Below the pieces are notes generated by a model. It was not told the origin of the DNA, did not search any database, and saw only the letters and a program-made list of their open reading frames with translations. 64,000 nucleotides of DNA from Lentinus brumalis. Taxonomy: Eukaryota; Basidiomycota; Agaricomycetes; Polyporales; Polyporaceae. This document shows positions 33,950-45,317 of this stretch, piece by piece. A program made the translations under genes and the position numbers. Position 1 is the stretch's first letter. Each line of letters starts with the position of its first letter. Location: contig MARA01000073.1 of NCBI GenBank assembly GCA_001792895.1, forward strand, positions 25,132 to 89,131. Direction: 5' to 3'.

Positions 33950-34520
33950 AAGCTCGATGAACAGAGCACGTACGAGCGGAGTCCGAGTCCGAGTGCGAAC
34001 GGGCACGGCTGGTCGCGGTCGCTGCGGCCTGTCCTGATTCCTGAACACACAGCGGTGAGCGTGAGGACGCGGAGAGTGCACAAGCAGTGGGAGAGCGTAC
34101 CTGCGGGCTCGGACCTGCGTATCTATCGCGTACTGCCCTCTGCTCAGAAGTGAGCTGCAGTGGCACGGTTACCGGACGAGGCAGAACAGGTACGTACCTT
34201 CATGCGCCGCGACAGCACCGGATCATAGTCCCACGGCTGAGCACCATCGACACCGGCAGCTCTCTGCGACGATGTCGAGGAGGGCGGCGAGCCGCGACGC
34301 TGAGGAGAGCTATGGGAAGCACGTCAGCATGGCGTCGGGACGGGGACTGGAAAGGAGGACGGGTGGGTGACGAGCGGTGCACTCGGAGGTACGCACAACC
34401 TTGTTGCTCTTGCTTGACAGCGTACTCACATTCACGCTGTCCCGCAGCGTCGTCCTCCGACCTACAACGCGTCAGTAGAGCGACGGGAGGGAGGAAGGCA
34501 ACACGAAGACATACCATACG
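33950..34520 (-). CDS. Fragment of an unidentified multi-exon gene
   Basis: Consecutive in-frame minus-strand exons: QRRGSPPSSTSS...DGAQPWDYDPVLSRRMK ends at a GTACGT donor near 34198. The next exon, LTSEQRAVRDRYAGPSPQ, starts after ..CTGCAG near 34157 and ends before GTACGC. Then ESGQAAATATSRARSHSDSDS starts after ..TTCAG near 34040. No start, stop or domain could be set. Serine-rich regulator-like composition only. Confidence 0.3.
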
Positions 34521-34522
34521 GT

Positions 34523-34574
34523 GGGAGAGGAGAGGAGAGGAGGGAGAGGAGGGAGAGGAGGGAGAGGAGGGACA
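34523..34574 (+). repeat. Purine-rich microsatellite
   Basis: Tandem ggagagga / gggagagga units. Confidence 0.8.
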
Positions 34575-34829
34575 GCGCAACGAGGAAAGGTGGGTGCGTG
34601 TCCGTCTCCCGCACCTGTCTCTGGCATATGTGCCAGCGGGGTGCGGGTGCGGCAGTGTCCGGACACGGCGCTCGGTTCGCGGTTTGACGTGAGGAATGCA
34701 GCCGCTGCGCTGCCCGGCTTCGATGTAAGTATGTACGGGCCCTGCAACTGCCTAGACTCGTGCTCACAAGAACGTCTGTTCCAGCAGCTTGAAGCTCGAG
34801 TCTTTGAATGGGAATAAGCCCATTGCCCG

Positions 34830-37800
34830 AATCCCTGTGTCCCGCAGTACTGTCTTCAAGACGGTGTGTGCGTGCTGCTGCCTGCATCCTCAAAGCGGGC
34901 ACAGGGGACGGTGGATGGCAAGACGGAAGCTCAAAGACACGAAGCACGGTTCCTGCTTGATGTGGCGGCAACTTGGGAGTCCGGGTGACTCGGAGGAGGG
35001 ACAGCAATGCTGGAACCTCGGGAGCGGCCACGACGGACTCGATTGACCATCCGGGCGACGTCCGTGCGTAGATATGTTGACGATCCGTCCACAGGTGACC
35101 CAGATTCGCGCTTTATCAAGTACATGGGAATGGTGATTCTTCCTTCTGCGGATTGCTACAACTTCGAGCGCGTCCGACTCGTCGCGTTGTGTGTGCTTCA
35201 AGCTATCTCCCGTGCGTTTCCGTCGACTTGAATTTGTGTAAGCACTGGTACAGGATGACACGCGTACCTCTGGAAGCTGAGCCTGCTCAGTTACGATTAC
35301 TTGTGCCCCGGGCAGCTTGTAGGATGGCTTCGGACGATTGCGAGCATGCTTCGGGTACCTGGGGCAGCTCCGAGTTGGCGGCTCTAAGGGTTCTGCATGA
35401 CGCGGGACAGCGACCGGCATCACAGGAACCGAGCAGAGTATCATAGAAGTGTGTCAGAGATATCCCATTTGCTGGATATCTGACATCCTACTGCCCTATC
35501 TGGGATATGTACTGCAATTCATTTGAAGGGTGCAGTGAAGCTAGTATGCAGACTCAGACTAGAGTTGTGCTGCGTGCGGGACCATGAATGATTCATGTCT
35601 CAGCATGCCCGCCCAGATCGTCTGTCTACTACATGTATGTCTACTTCAAACGGCAAATGGCCGTCGTCAACCTATGTCTGTGCCAGTGCTGTGAGTTGGC
35701 ATCACAATCGACCAATTGAGGGATGGTCCCTGTGAAACGGGGCTCTCCGTCCTCGACGGGCGAACCTGCAAGCAATCGAGTGAAAGAGCAGCCCATTAGA
35801 CACTCGCCTGGAAGCAGGGAAGCATAGGAACGGCACCCTGATGTGCAGCGTGCGTACCAAAAGACCGCGTGCGAACAAGACGGCTGGCTGGGAGAGTATC
35901 CTGAAACGGAATCATCGATGGCTGGCTGCTGCAAAGCATCAGCCTACCGGGGCTCGCAAGAGTATTCAACGACGTGCGCAGTGCCCGCATCCAAAAGAGC
36001 AGGTAGACACGAGTGAGCTGGCCGGTCAATTGACTCGAAGAAGCGTCTTAAGGCCATGTCCAAGCCCGCGTGATGGCGGGAATATGCTCGATATCCAGGC
36101 GAAATGTTTCTGAATGCGGTAGGCCAGCTCCATTCGTAAAACCTCGTCTCGGAAGATCATTGAACACTCACTTCTCGCTGCAGTATTAGCTATCACACTG
36201 GGAAACAGAGACATCTTTCTCCCGCCATGATCGCATCCGAGTACGGGTATTGACCATGTCATGCGCTGTGCAAAATCGTCAAGTACACGAGGATCCGCTC
36301 ACGGTGACATGCACATATGCAAGCGTGGCCTTGAATGCTTTCGTCCTGCGGCAATGTCCGCACCGGTCTCGGGAGGCGGAGAACTCGAGAGCTAGACCTG
36401 AACCATGCAACATAGGTGTTCTACCCAACGGTACACTGGCAGTAAAGGGCTGTAAATTCGCGCTCGACGTTGTATGCCAGATTGGCTGGCCAATAGAAAG
36501 TATGATTGTGGGCTGCATAGTATCAGAATACTATTGCGATGTCTCAAGTTAAGAGCAAGCATACATGCGCCCGCGTGTTCAGCCTCCGGGAGTCCCGGCA
36601 TGCGATCAAGTCACGAGAAGTCCAGCCGCATAGAGTGAGTTCCGCGGCGGAGAGCTTCGCCCGGAGAGGCGATCGGGCATCTAGAAAGCAAGAGACTGTC
36701 ATCTCCCGGCCTATTCTGCCGGCGCAAAGCCTCTCCGCAATCAGCCCAAATGTGGTACGTACTGACAAGGAACGAACCAGATGAGGCCAAATATGAGCAT
36801 GCCTTCGCACGCCGGGCCACAAGCTCGACGGTCAGTGGGTTCCCGACATGCGAGAGCGACCAATCCTGTTCGCAGTACGCTGCACTGTGGAGGTCAGCAA
36901 TTGCAGTTCAGATTTGTGCTGCGCTTTTCCCTTCAAGGATCTGCGCACAGACACCGGGCTGACGTCTGGTCCAGTTCACCAAGAGTCAGAGAGATCCCGT
37001 GCATGGATATTAGCAGATACTCACCCAGTAAAAGCCGAGACACACTAGTCTTCGCTTCCGGGAGGACAGGGCCACTCAAAGACCCTGCAAGTTCCGTCAG
37101 TGCATCAGCACATTGAAGCTCGAGCTGGGAGACGTTGCTTGCCTGCTCTGACGAGTTACGCTTCCCAGGAGTGTGCCACCGTCCCAGTTCCGGCTATTGC
37201 AGTACTTCCGCATCACGACAGGTTGTCGCCCTCTCGCCCTCCCATCCTCCCGAGTCGCGTCCTCTCACCACTCTCCCAGCCTGTTCTGTACTCTCATGTT
37301 ACGATCATCTCTCCGACTGTGCTTCCGGGGCGCGCTCCTGCACAGCGAGCGTCCTTGGAGCCGGTCTTGATGACAGGACAGCTCGAGGCGAAGGTGATCC
37401 GAGGAGTGTCGGTCTCGGCCGCGGTCTGTTCTCGTCAAGATATCATAGAGCCGTGCAAACCGGAGGATGTTGCTCGGAGGGTGATGACGAACGGGAACAG
37501 TGATGGAAGTCTGTATAATCCGAAACACGTGTCAGAATGCCGTTCCCAAACAGTCCCAGACCGAGAGCTTACCATGTAAGTATCTCGAGTAGATCTTACT
37601 CTTCGGAGGAGCATGGAGTGCTCGAAGAGGATTCAGCTGAAACGCGCACTGCGGAGCAGTACATTACACGGTGAGAAATGAGGTGACTGAGAAAGGTGAA
37701 GGTCGTCAACATTCCGACCTATTTGCCGGCCTAAACAGGCGCGATAATCACCGGAAACGCACCGGTTGTGCGTGCATACAAGCAGGCCGTATACTAGCCA

Positions 37801-38437
37801 AGACTGTGCTGAATGGCCGGTGTGACTGAGGCTCCAGTCGTGACAAGCAGGCCGCGCCCCGTGCCATGCTAGCAGGTCTGGAGCCGCACGTCAAGACGGC
37901 GTATTCCTGCAAGATCTGCCGGTATATTTGCACCGGATTGCTGCCTCTGCACAGCTGAGGTCATCAGTCGTCGTTCTGAACTTTCAAACTGCAGCTGACG
38001 GCCAGCTTGAAGGGCTGAAGTCCTGTGCAACCTCCTGGTGATTCTCATCGGATGCCTGTACCGTAGCTGCAGCTCAGAAATATCAGATACATGATCACCA
38101 GTCCTAATGCGTGAGGTACGTACATTTCGTGGCTCGAAACATGCTGCTTTTTGCGTCCGGTAAGTATGCAAGGAACGCTCGAGGACCCTGCAAATTCCGT
38201 TACCGTGTCAATGCACTGAAGCTCAACATAGACAGGCCGCTTACCTGCTCTATTGAACGGCTCGCCGGTGCCGCTACACCGTCACTTTACCTCCCTCCCG
38301 CCCTCTCTTCTTCCCGTCTTCCCATCTTCTCCCCAAATCGTTCTCCTGTCGTCTCGTCCTCCCGTCATCGCATCCTCTCGTCTCGAGTGTCATCTCTCGC
38401 CTCGCCGCCGCCTCTCCCAGCGCTTTCCCCGCCTCCC
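34830..38437. other. Gene-poor; diverged duplicated block
   Basis: No gene supported. A block around gaccctgcaa...ttccgt...cattgaagctc at about 37060-37145 recurs in diverged form at about 38165-38270, followed in both by a C/T-rich stretch; a weaker third relative may lie at 34735-34800. A hairpin (tgtcagagatatcc / ggatatctgaca) lies at 35451-35484. Confidence 0.35.
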
Positions 38438-39341
38438 ATGCCGCCTGCGCCTCAAGATCCCTTCCGACCGGTCCTCCCAAGCGTTTCCAAGAGGGTGAAG
38501 AACGAGAATACGACGAAAGCTCGCGACAATATGGTCGCCGTCGTCGACCGGAAACTGGGTGAGTTTCATCGCGGTGCTCGAGATCCAGGCTCGTGCTGAC
38601 GAATTGGACAAGCTGCTCATGCGAACGGTCAGTCGGTCGCAATGGGCTGGTCAAAAAGAACGTACACAAAGATGGTCGCCGCTGGCCACAAGATCGTCGG
38701 GTTCCCGGAGACGGAAGTCTTCACGCACCCGAACTACATTCGAGGCGGCATCTCGAAGCTCGAGGAGCTGACGGCGAAGTGGGTGAGCGGAGAGATCTCG
38801 TTTGCGGATGCGACAGAGAACGACGTACGCAATGCAGAGCGCAACCGTGTTGCACGGGGTGCCTTCCCGGGGAAGTGGGTCGACCCGGCGCCGATGAAGG
38901 TGACGTCGGACTTTGCAAGCCTTCCGTCCTCGAACATCTCCCGGCCGCCGCGGCCGCCGCCTCCCGGGTCTCCCAAGGAGCTCGTGCTGCGGGCGACGAG
39001 CCTTGCGCACTGCTTCATCCTCCCCATCGCCGACACGCCGAACCCCTACGCGGTCGCCCGCATGCAGCGCAGCGACACGAAGACGCAGCGTTCGCGTTCC
39101 CTCCGAGGGAGCAGGGCGGGCATCAAGACCGCGCCGTACATCGTTCCGTCGCCCGCCAAGATCCGTGGCGAGCCCGCGGCTCAAGGCCCTGCCTACGCAC
39201 GACCGCATCGACCAGGCCTACAGCGTGCCGGAGATTGAGGGCCGGGAGGATGCGTCGGATCCGATCGAGTCGTGCGACGGGCCGTGGTTCGCGAGCTCCC
39301 AGGCGTTGGCCATGAAGCAGAAGGTCCGGGTGTGTCTGTAG
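38438..39341 (+). pseudogene. Basidiomycete hypothetical protein, frameshifted near its 3' end
   Basis: ATG 38438; exon 1 ends at 38558. A 54-nt intron (38559-38612, GTGAGT...CAAG) keeps frame to AAHANGQSVAMGWSKRTY. The body includes TKMVAAGHKIVGFPETEVFTHPNYIRGG, a pattern I associate with lineage-specific basidiomycete proteins of unknown function in repeat-rich regions. The first frame stops at 39238. The likely true C-terminus (LKALPTHDRIDQAYSVPEIEG...KVRVCL, stop 39341) is in another frame, so a one-base shift lies near 39120-39180. Confidence 0.4.
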
Positions 39342-39795
39342 TGTAGCCGAGCATGTATGTAGCTGTTCCTGGTGTCCGTGTCGCGGTCGTGGTGGTTGAG
39401 AAGAGAGCGCCGCTGCTGTGCAGCACGGCCTCTCGTTCCTTCTTGTGGCTCCGGTTACGATCGATGAGGAACGAAGAGAATCGTCCTTTATGGGCGACGA
39501 TTCCAGCCAACTCATGTCACGACTACCTTTGATCGTGGGAATAATGTTCAATCCCCGATAGTGCTCAGTAACAACTTACATAAGCCTGGGTAAGAAAGTT
39601 TCTTACTGTCGCAGCCCCTGGCATGGGGTTAGGAGTGCACAGCTTAGGGTTCCCTAAACGCTCACGAAGCGCTCATGCTCAAGGCCTGATCGCATAGCTC
39701 AGACCAGTATGATGCGCACACTTCACAAATACGCAGGATGGTATCGATACACTACTAACTTGTCATACATGCTGGTACTACAGAGTGAACATTCT
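39342..39795. other. No gene seen
   Basis: Intergenic. Contains a short palindrome gtaagaaa/tttcttac near 39592-39607 and a single ttaggg/ccctaa pair near 39643. Confidence 0.4.
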
Positions 39796-42641
39796 AAAAC
39801 TTCGGCAGATGCTGCTGGAATACCCTGTCCGTTGCCCTATCCACCATGCCTGCCAAGGTTCTGGCAATCTGTGTCTGCCGCAAACTTGACCGCCAGTCCG
39901 AAGCCTTCATTGGGTGCCCTCTCTCCTCCCGAATCTCTGTCAATCTTTTCTGGAAATAGTCCTCATTGTGCGGGTTCCATATGTAGGTGTAAAATCCGGC
40001 GACATTCCAACTCTCTGGCTTAGGCCACCAGGACAACTCCTCGACAGTAAGGTGCGTATCACCTCGTTCTGTGAATTGATCAGTTGTTCTGAAGTATTTG
40101 CAGGTGCAATAAAAGTGAGCTCACTGCAGTACCGCTGGTACCTTCCCCAGAGAATGCCAGCCTCGGAGTCCGTCATGCCGTTGTCCACATAGGAGATGCC
40201 GTTGGACTCGGGGAAGACGTGGACGAGCGTGCTCATGCCACCATGGAGCAAGGGGCCACGCGTACAGATGTTGATTGCCCCGTAATACACATCGCCATCC
40301 ACCGATAGGATCTCCCGGGCGAGCCTCCACAGGATACCGCCTTCAGACAATGCTCCTCGGATCTGGGTGTCGCCGAGTACGGCCAGGGCGCGGATACGAG
40401 CTGCGTGGTAGTCTGACTTCCACATCTTGACTTTGTCCGCACTCTCTCCATAGCGGTACAATACCGGAGCCCTGACACGGTTGCGCTGATGTGCTGCTGA
40501 AGGCACCGGTATGTCGGCGGTTCGGATGGCCAACACGGTGTGGAATGGGGCACCAATGGACACGCAATGGATGACAGCATCTACACTGTTTGCGATGCCG
40601 GGGAAGTTTCGGAGTAGGTTGGCCAGGACAATCGGCCTCACTACTAGGGTCCATGGTGCCGGACGGGGATCCTCTGCATAGCGGACCAGGTACACTGTGT
40701 TGCCCGCAGTATCCTTACTACGCCGTACCTGGATCTTATCCTTGATCTGGCTAGTGATCATGAATTGATGCGACGGGTAGTGCAGGTCCCAGCAATCTTG
40801 GGTCGCCGTCCCTGATGCACCATGTGTGATGATCTGGTGCTGCCATGCAGCGTAGACTCGGCGCACGGCGTCGCTGTGGGTGAGGTCCCTCGGTCTGACC
40901 AGACCAAAGAATCGGTGCAGGTACTTGTTCCGTTCATCCTTGTACTCAACTGTTCGGTCTCCAGGGTAGGTCACGGTCGACACAGAGAGCCCGTAGGTGG
41001 TGTAGAGATGGCTGTCGTCGAATAGGACTGGAGACCGGAGTGCGGCTGGATCGATCCGGGGAATGATATCGCGCTCGATGGAGGTGTACAGCTCGTCATC
41101 GTTCTGGTATGTCGGCATGTCGCTGGCTCCCTGTCGACGTGCTGGCCCGCGTTCGGCAGCTGCGCATCTTGCCACATGCAGAGGTCCCATTCATTGAAAA
41201 CCGCATTGTACACGCGGGTCGAGGGGGGTGCGTCGCCCAGAGGTCTCGATACTGGGACGACAGAGCGAGCACTCGGTAGTCCAAGTCCTCCCAATCCTGA
41301 GGACAGTCTGGCATTACCTTCGGCAGCTTCATCCAGACGAAAACCCGGACCCATGGTGGTGGAACTCCTCCCGCATCTGCTGCCCTTTGTCGCCTCTCCC
41401 GAGCTTCCCGCTGCACGCGACTTTCCCTGGCAATGATACGATCCGTCATGGTGTTCATTCGTTGACGGAACTGCTGCACCGACTCGCCGGCAAGCTGGAA
41501 CTGACCTGCCGGTTTTGTCTGCAGGCGAGCCTCCAACCCGGCGTCGAAAGGATGAGGTTTTCCCTGGCCGTCCCGACAGAGCAAGTAGACATTCGGAGCT
41601 TCTGCACGCGGCGGGCGGAGAATGTGGCTGTTGCGTGGATCTGGGGCAAACTCCGATAGATAGGGCACCCTGTACATGTTCAAGGCAATGTCCTCTCTCT
41701 TTTCCCAGTGGACGATGACCGGTACACGGGCGCGACGGTAGCACGTCAGGAGCCGCGTCCAAGAGCAGTACTTCGGGTTCAGAACGACTCCAACTCGGAG
41801 GTTGTGGGAGAAGTCGGTGATGACAGAGGACAGGAGGATGTCGATCCAGCACTCTGGAACACCATTATTGCGCAAGAGAGTCACCCACGTTGGCACGTGT
41901 CGTGGCTCGTCGTCGAGTAGGAGGGTGATTGCCATGGAACACCGTGCTGCAAGAACGGCCAAAGCAGTGCGGGAGTTCCTGATCACCGCCATTGCTGCAC
42001 CGTAGGTCGCATGCAGGCGTCGGTATCCGCAGTCGGAGGGGTTCCTTCCAAAACGTACATCGGTGAAGGACTTTTGACTCGTCCGTGTTACCGAGCGAGA
42101 TGAGTAAGTTGCTGATGAGAAGGAGCGCCTTCTCGAGCTGCCACCAGGAGGCGCGTATGTCGTCATGCAAACCGAAGCGGTGTTTGAACTCGACCGGTGC
42201 CAGCCAAGAATTGTCCGCACCAAGGCGTCCGAGCAGGGGATCGTTGACGGGGATAGTGCGGAGTACGAAGCCTAGTTCCGGTGCAATGAGATTCGCGAAT
42301 TGCGGCCGTAGAATGTCCTTGTATTGCAGGTTTTCGTCAGGCTGGTAGTGGACCGCACTTGGCAGGTGAATCCTATCAGGGACATTGGTGACGGTGAAGA
42401 TGTCCTCCTTTTGATCAAGGAACGTGTAGAGAAAGTCTCGCCTGTCCAAGTTAGTTGGCTTCTGAGTGGTAGTGGATGTCGGTGCATCAGCAGGACTTAC
42501 CAGTTTGCTGCCATGTTCAATCTGTGGGTGCTTGGCTATGTTAGCAGGCGTGAGCGAGTCGTTTTTGTGAGACCTACTGTGCTGGTATTCTTTCAACAAA
42601 TTGAGTACTCCTACCTTGTGAGCGTGGTGCGAGAGCCGCAC
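39796..42641 (-). pseudogene. Basidiomycete hypothetical protein with several frameshifts
   Basis: Minus strand, about 900 codons. A probable intron follows HGSKL (GTAAGT...CTCAG, about 42500-42460). Then FLDQKEDIFTVTNVPDRIHLP and the long, well-preserved middle (LLDDEPRHVPTWVTLL; VYLLCRDGQGKPHPFDAG; DDELYTSIERDIIPRID) lead to a C-terminal motif ELSWWPKPESW...NEDYFQKRLTEIREE. Frame changes occur at AAAA 42072-42075, at the six-C run 41223-41228, near 41110-41140 and near 40045. Each is corrected by one base. I recognise the C-terminal WFPKPxxW/WFQKRL pattern as common in Agaricomycete hypothetical proteins, but no function is known to me. Confidence 0.55.
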
Positions 42642-43290
42642 TACAGGGACTTACTTACCTTATGCAGTGGAAGGGCTATGATTCAGGTTCTTACCGTCCA
42701 GTCGAATGCTCAGGATATCGGCGTGCTGATGTTAATTGCGGGTCTTTGATATTCGGTGTAATGATTGAATGTCCTCAGTGATGGCTGTCGGCCTGAACTT
42801 ACCTGAATTGGCCTGTTCTGCGCGTGTGGCTCCTGGTGCCAAAGTCGTTGTTTGATAGTTGGTACAATGATACGAATATCCGTATTATACACATGGCTCT
42901 TGATCTAAACTTACCTGTTTTGGTCGGTTCTGGGAGTGCGGCTCCTCGCGCGTTTGTCGTCCTTGGTCTTGCTGGCTCTTCTGGCCTTTTTGGCAATGAA
43001 GATAGACCTACCTATAGCTTTTTGCGTGAACGTACCTGAGCGGATTGTTCGAGAAGCGTAGCTCGTTCGCAGTGTTGCTTGACTTTGTAATCGTGCATGA
43101 ACATACCTCCCTCAGATTGCTTTACGCCTACACTTACCTCAGTTCTCGATGACTGAATGTCTTCTCCTGTCCTGCACGGTGCTGGACGTGTATTCTCGTG
43201 CTATGTATATAGTGTACATGCAATCGGTATGGCTATGCCTGGCTTACGCGCAGCTTGACGGTACTTACCGAATGATACCGGTGTTTGCAA
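42642..43290. other. Unresolved; repeated splice-donor-like sites on the minus strand
   Basis: Five GTAAGT/GTACGT-type donors on the minus strand occur at intervals of 60-120 bp (near 42660, 42800, 42915, 43035, 43135), as in a gene made of very short exons. I could not assemble a protein from them. Confidence 0.25.
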
Positions 43291-43292
43291 GG

Positions 43293-43510
43293 TCGGAAAC
43301 AGCGTGTGCGAGGTCGAGACAGCGTCGGCGAAGTCGAAACCAGCGTCGGCGAGGTCGAGCACAGCCTTGGTGAGGTCGAGCAAAGCGTTCTTGAAGTCGA
43401 AGATCGCGTTCGCAAGGTCGAAAACCGTGTCCGCGAGGTCGGAAACCGTGTCCGCGAGGTTGAAAGCAATGTTGGCGAGGTCGAAGACGGTGTCGTCGAG
43501 GTCGTTTACG
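43293..43510. repeat. 21-bp tandem array (left), heptad-coding
   Basis: About ten diverged 21-bp units built on (a/g)aggtcgaaaac.gtgtc.gcg. On the minus strand one frame reads heptads of the type FDLADTV, the spacing of a coiled coil. Confidence 0.75.
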
Positions 43511-43535
43511 TCGTCCGGGGGCTTCTACGTGGAGT

Positions 43536-43831
43536 CTTGAGGGTGCGTCCGCTCGTAAACGAGGCGGAGGCAGAGTCGACGATGGTTGGGAGGAAGAGAG
43601 AACGGACCGAAGTCCGAGAATTATAGACGTAGACGCCGTGGCTGTGCCAAAAGTTCCCGCGCCCAGACTCAGCGTCTAATCCGCCGCGTCGGCGCCTAAA
43701 CACCCAGCGCGGGAAATTTGCACAGCCACGGCGTCTACGTCTATAATTCTCGGACTTCGGTCCGTTCTCTCTTCCTCCCAACCATCGTCGACTCTGCCTC
43801 CGCCTCGTTTACGAGCGGACGCACCCTCAAG
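43536..43831. repeat. Perfect 112-bp inverted repeat (palindrome)
   Basis: Arms 43536-43647 and 43720-43831 are perfect complements on inspection. The 72-bp loop holds a further inner stem (ttcccgcgc/gcgcggga). Would form a cruciform or a long hairpin RNA. Confidence 0.9.
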
Positions 43832-43897
43832 GTACTTCAAGATCAATTCAAGGCCCCCGGACGACGTCTGGCAGGCCCTCGACAACGACTCAAGGCA

Positions 43898-44240
43898 GCT
43901 CGATGACCTCGGAACCCAGCTCGACGGCCTTGGAACCCAGCTCGACGACCTCGGAACCCAGCTCGACGACCTCGGAACCCAGCTCGACGGCCTCGGAACC
44001 CAGCTCGACGGCCTTGGAACCCAGCTCGACGGCCTCGGAACCCAGCTCGACGGCCTCGGAACCCAGCTCGACGGCCTCGGAACCCAGCTCGACGGCCTCG
44101 GAACCCAGCTCGACGACCTCGGAACCCAGCTCGACGGCCTCGGAACCCAGCTCGACGGCCTCGGAACCCAGCTCGACGACCTCGGAACCCAGCTCGACGG
44201 CCTCGGAACCCAGCTCGACGGCCTCGGAACCCAGCTCGAC
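43898..44240. repeat. 21-bp tandem array (right), heptad-coding
   Basis: About sixteen near-identical units of ggaacccagctcgacggcct type. All three plus frames and two minus frames are open, so long ORFs here are artefacts of the unit length. One plus frame reads LDDLGTQ heptads and is preceded by DDVWQALDNDSRQ, so it is the most protein-like. Confidence 0.85.
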
Positions 44241-44520
44241 GAGAACCCAGCCCGACATTCCCAGACTGTCTCCAGGAGCCAGCAAGTCGCCAGCACCGTC
44301 AGGAGAGACTCCGAGGCTGGGTGTACGCAGCCGCTGCTCCACACTCGCGCCGTCCGATTGGCAGGACTTGGAAGGCTTACTGTAATAAGTTACCATACCA
44401 TGTACCGACATTTTTCATGTACTGGAATGCACACCAGCAAGGAACTGACTTAACATAGCGGGTCGCGGCAACACGTTCACGAAAGCCAAAAGCAAAGGGG
44501 ACAAAGGCGCGTTGCCTGGA

Positions 44521-44874
44521 CTATCCGAGGCTTCTCTGTTCCCGGTAAGTCAAAAGCAGAGTCCGCCAGCACCGGCGAAGCTCATTCGCGTGCTTATCGA
44601 CGTAGCATACGTCCTCGCCAGGTACGTGGACAAAGTTTTCCTCAATCAATGAGTGCATTATGGTACTTTGCATGTGCCCTTTTGTCAGGAACGGTGGTCC
44701 TAGGCGGGTGCAACTGTTGTCCCAGCCCCTTGTAGACGCCAGGGCGATGGAAAACGCACCTTGTGAGCCCAAAGATGACGTCAAGAGCCGCTTTTCCATC
44801 GCTCCGGCGCCTAACCAGCTCCGGCGCCTCGGTTTCCCGTCCAGGTCGCCCAATATCTGTTCTCTGAAATGCAT
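44521..44874 (-). CDS. Hypothetical protein fragment
   Basis: The minus-strand frame ends LIEENFVHVPGEDVCYVDKHANELRRCWRTLLLTYREQRSLG with coding-like composition. It has no recognised domain and no clear start or upstream exons; possibly the 3' exon of a decayed gene. Confidence 0.3.
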   Translation of the reverse strand: MHFREQILGDLDGKPRRRSWLGAGAMEKRLLTSSLGSQGAFSIALASTRGWDNSCTRLGPPFLTKGHMQSTIMHSLIEENFVHVPGEDVCYVDKHANELRRCWRTLLLTYREQRSLG

Positions 44875-45317
44875 CTTTGATAATCATAACGATGTCTCAA
44901 TATACATTTGTTTTATAGGTCCTGCTTATCGCTTGCAGGATACGATCAACGTCGCTGTGATGTAAGGTAAGCCGCAAAACAGCGACGGCTTATACCGGCC
45001 TTATAAGCAGACCATTCCCTGCATCGTCTTGGCTTGTATTCAGGGCAGGTCTTTCATGTGCACAGACCCCTCTTGCACCCTCCTCTGTATTCGCCCTCTC
45101 CCCTTCTGTGCGCCCGTTTGTACCCGCTACATTGCCCGCAGACGTCCTCCCTCAGGTCGCCCTATCCCGCACGGCAATTTGCTGGTGAGTACCGCCAGTT
45201 GCGCATATGGAGCCTCCCTTGAGTTTCGACGAAGGCTCCAGAGCTGTGGAGAAAAATTTTGCCATTCCTCGGGCTGCCAGATGTGTAGCTAACATATTCT
45301 CTTCAGCTTTCTTCCAC
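44875..45317. other. Probable promoter/leader of the TET/JBP-like gene
   Basis: No separate gene seen. A C/T-rich stretch (about 45070-45160) is followed by possible leader splicing (ctcttcag at 45298-45305) just before ATG 45318. Confidence 0.3.

Noticed and set aside
39640..39660. Head-to-head telomere-like ttaggg/ccctaa
   Set aside because: Only one unit on each side; not enough to call an interstitial telomere.
43293..44240. CRISPR-like array
   Set aside because: Units are contiguous 21-bp repeats without unique spacers, in a eukaryotic genome.
43676..44411. Three long overlapping repeat-protein ORFs (WVPRPSS, TSEPSST and VELGSEA repeats)
   Set aside because: A 21-bp unit without stop codons leaves several frames open at once; at most one can be real and none has splice or start support.
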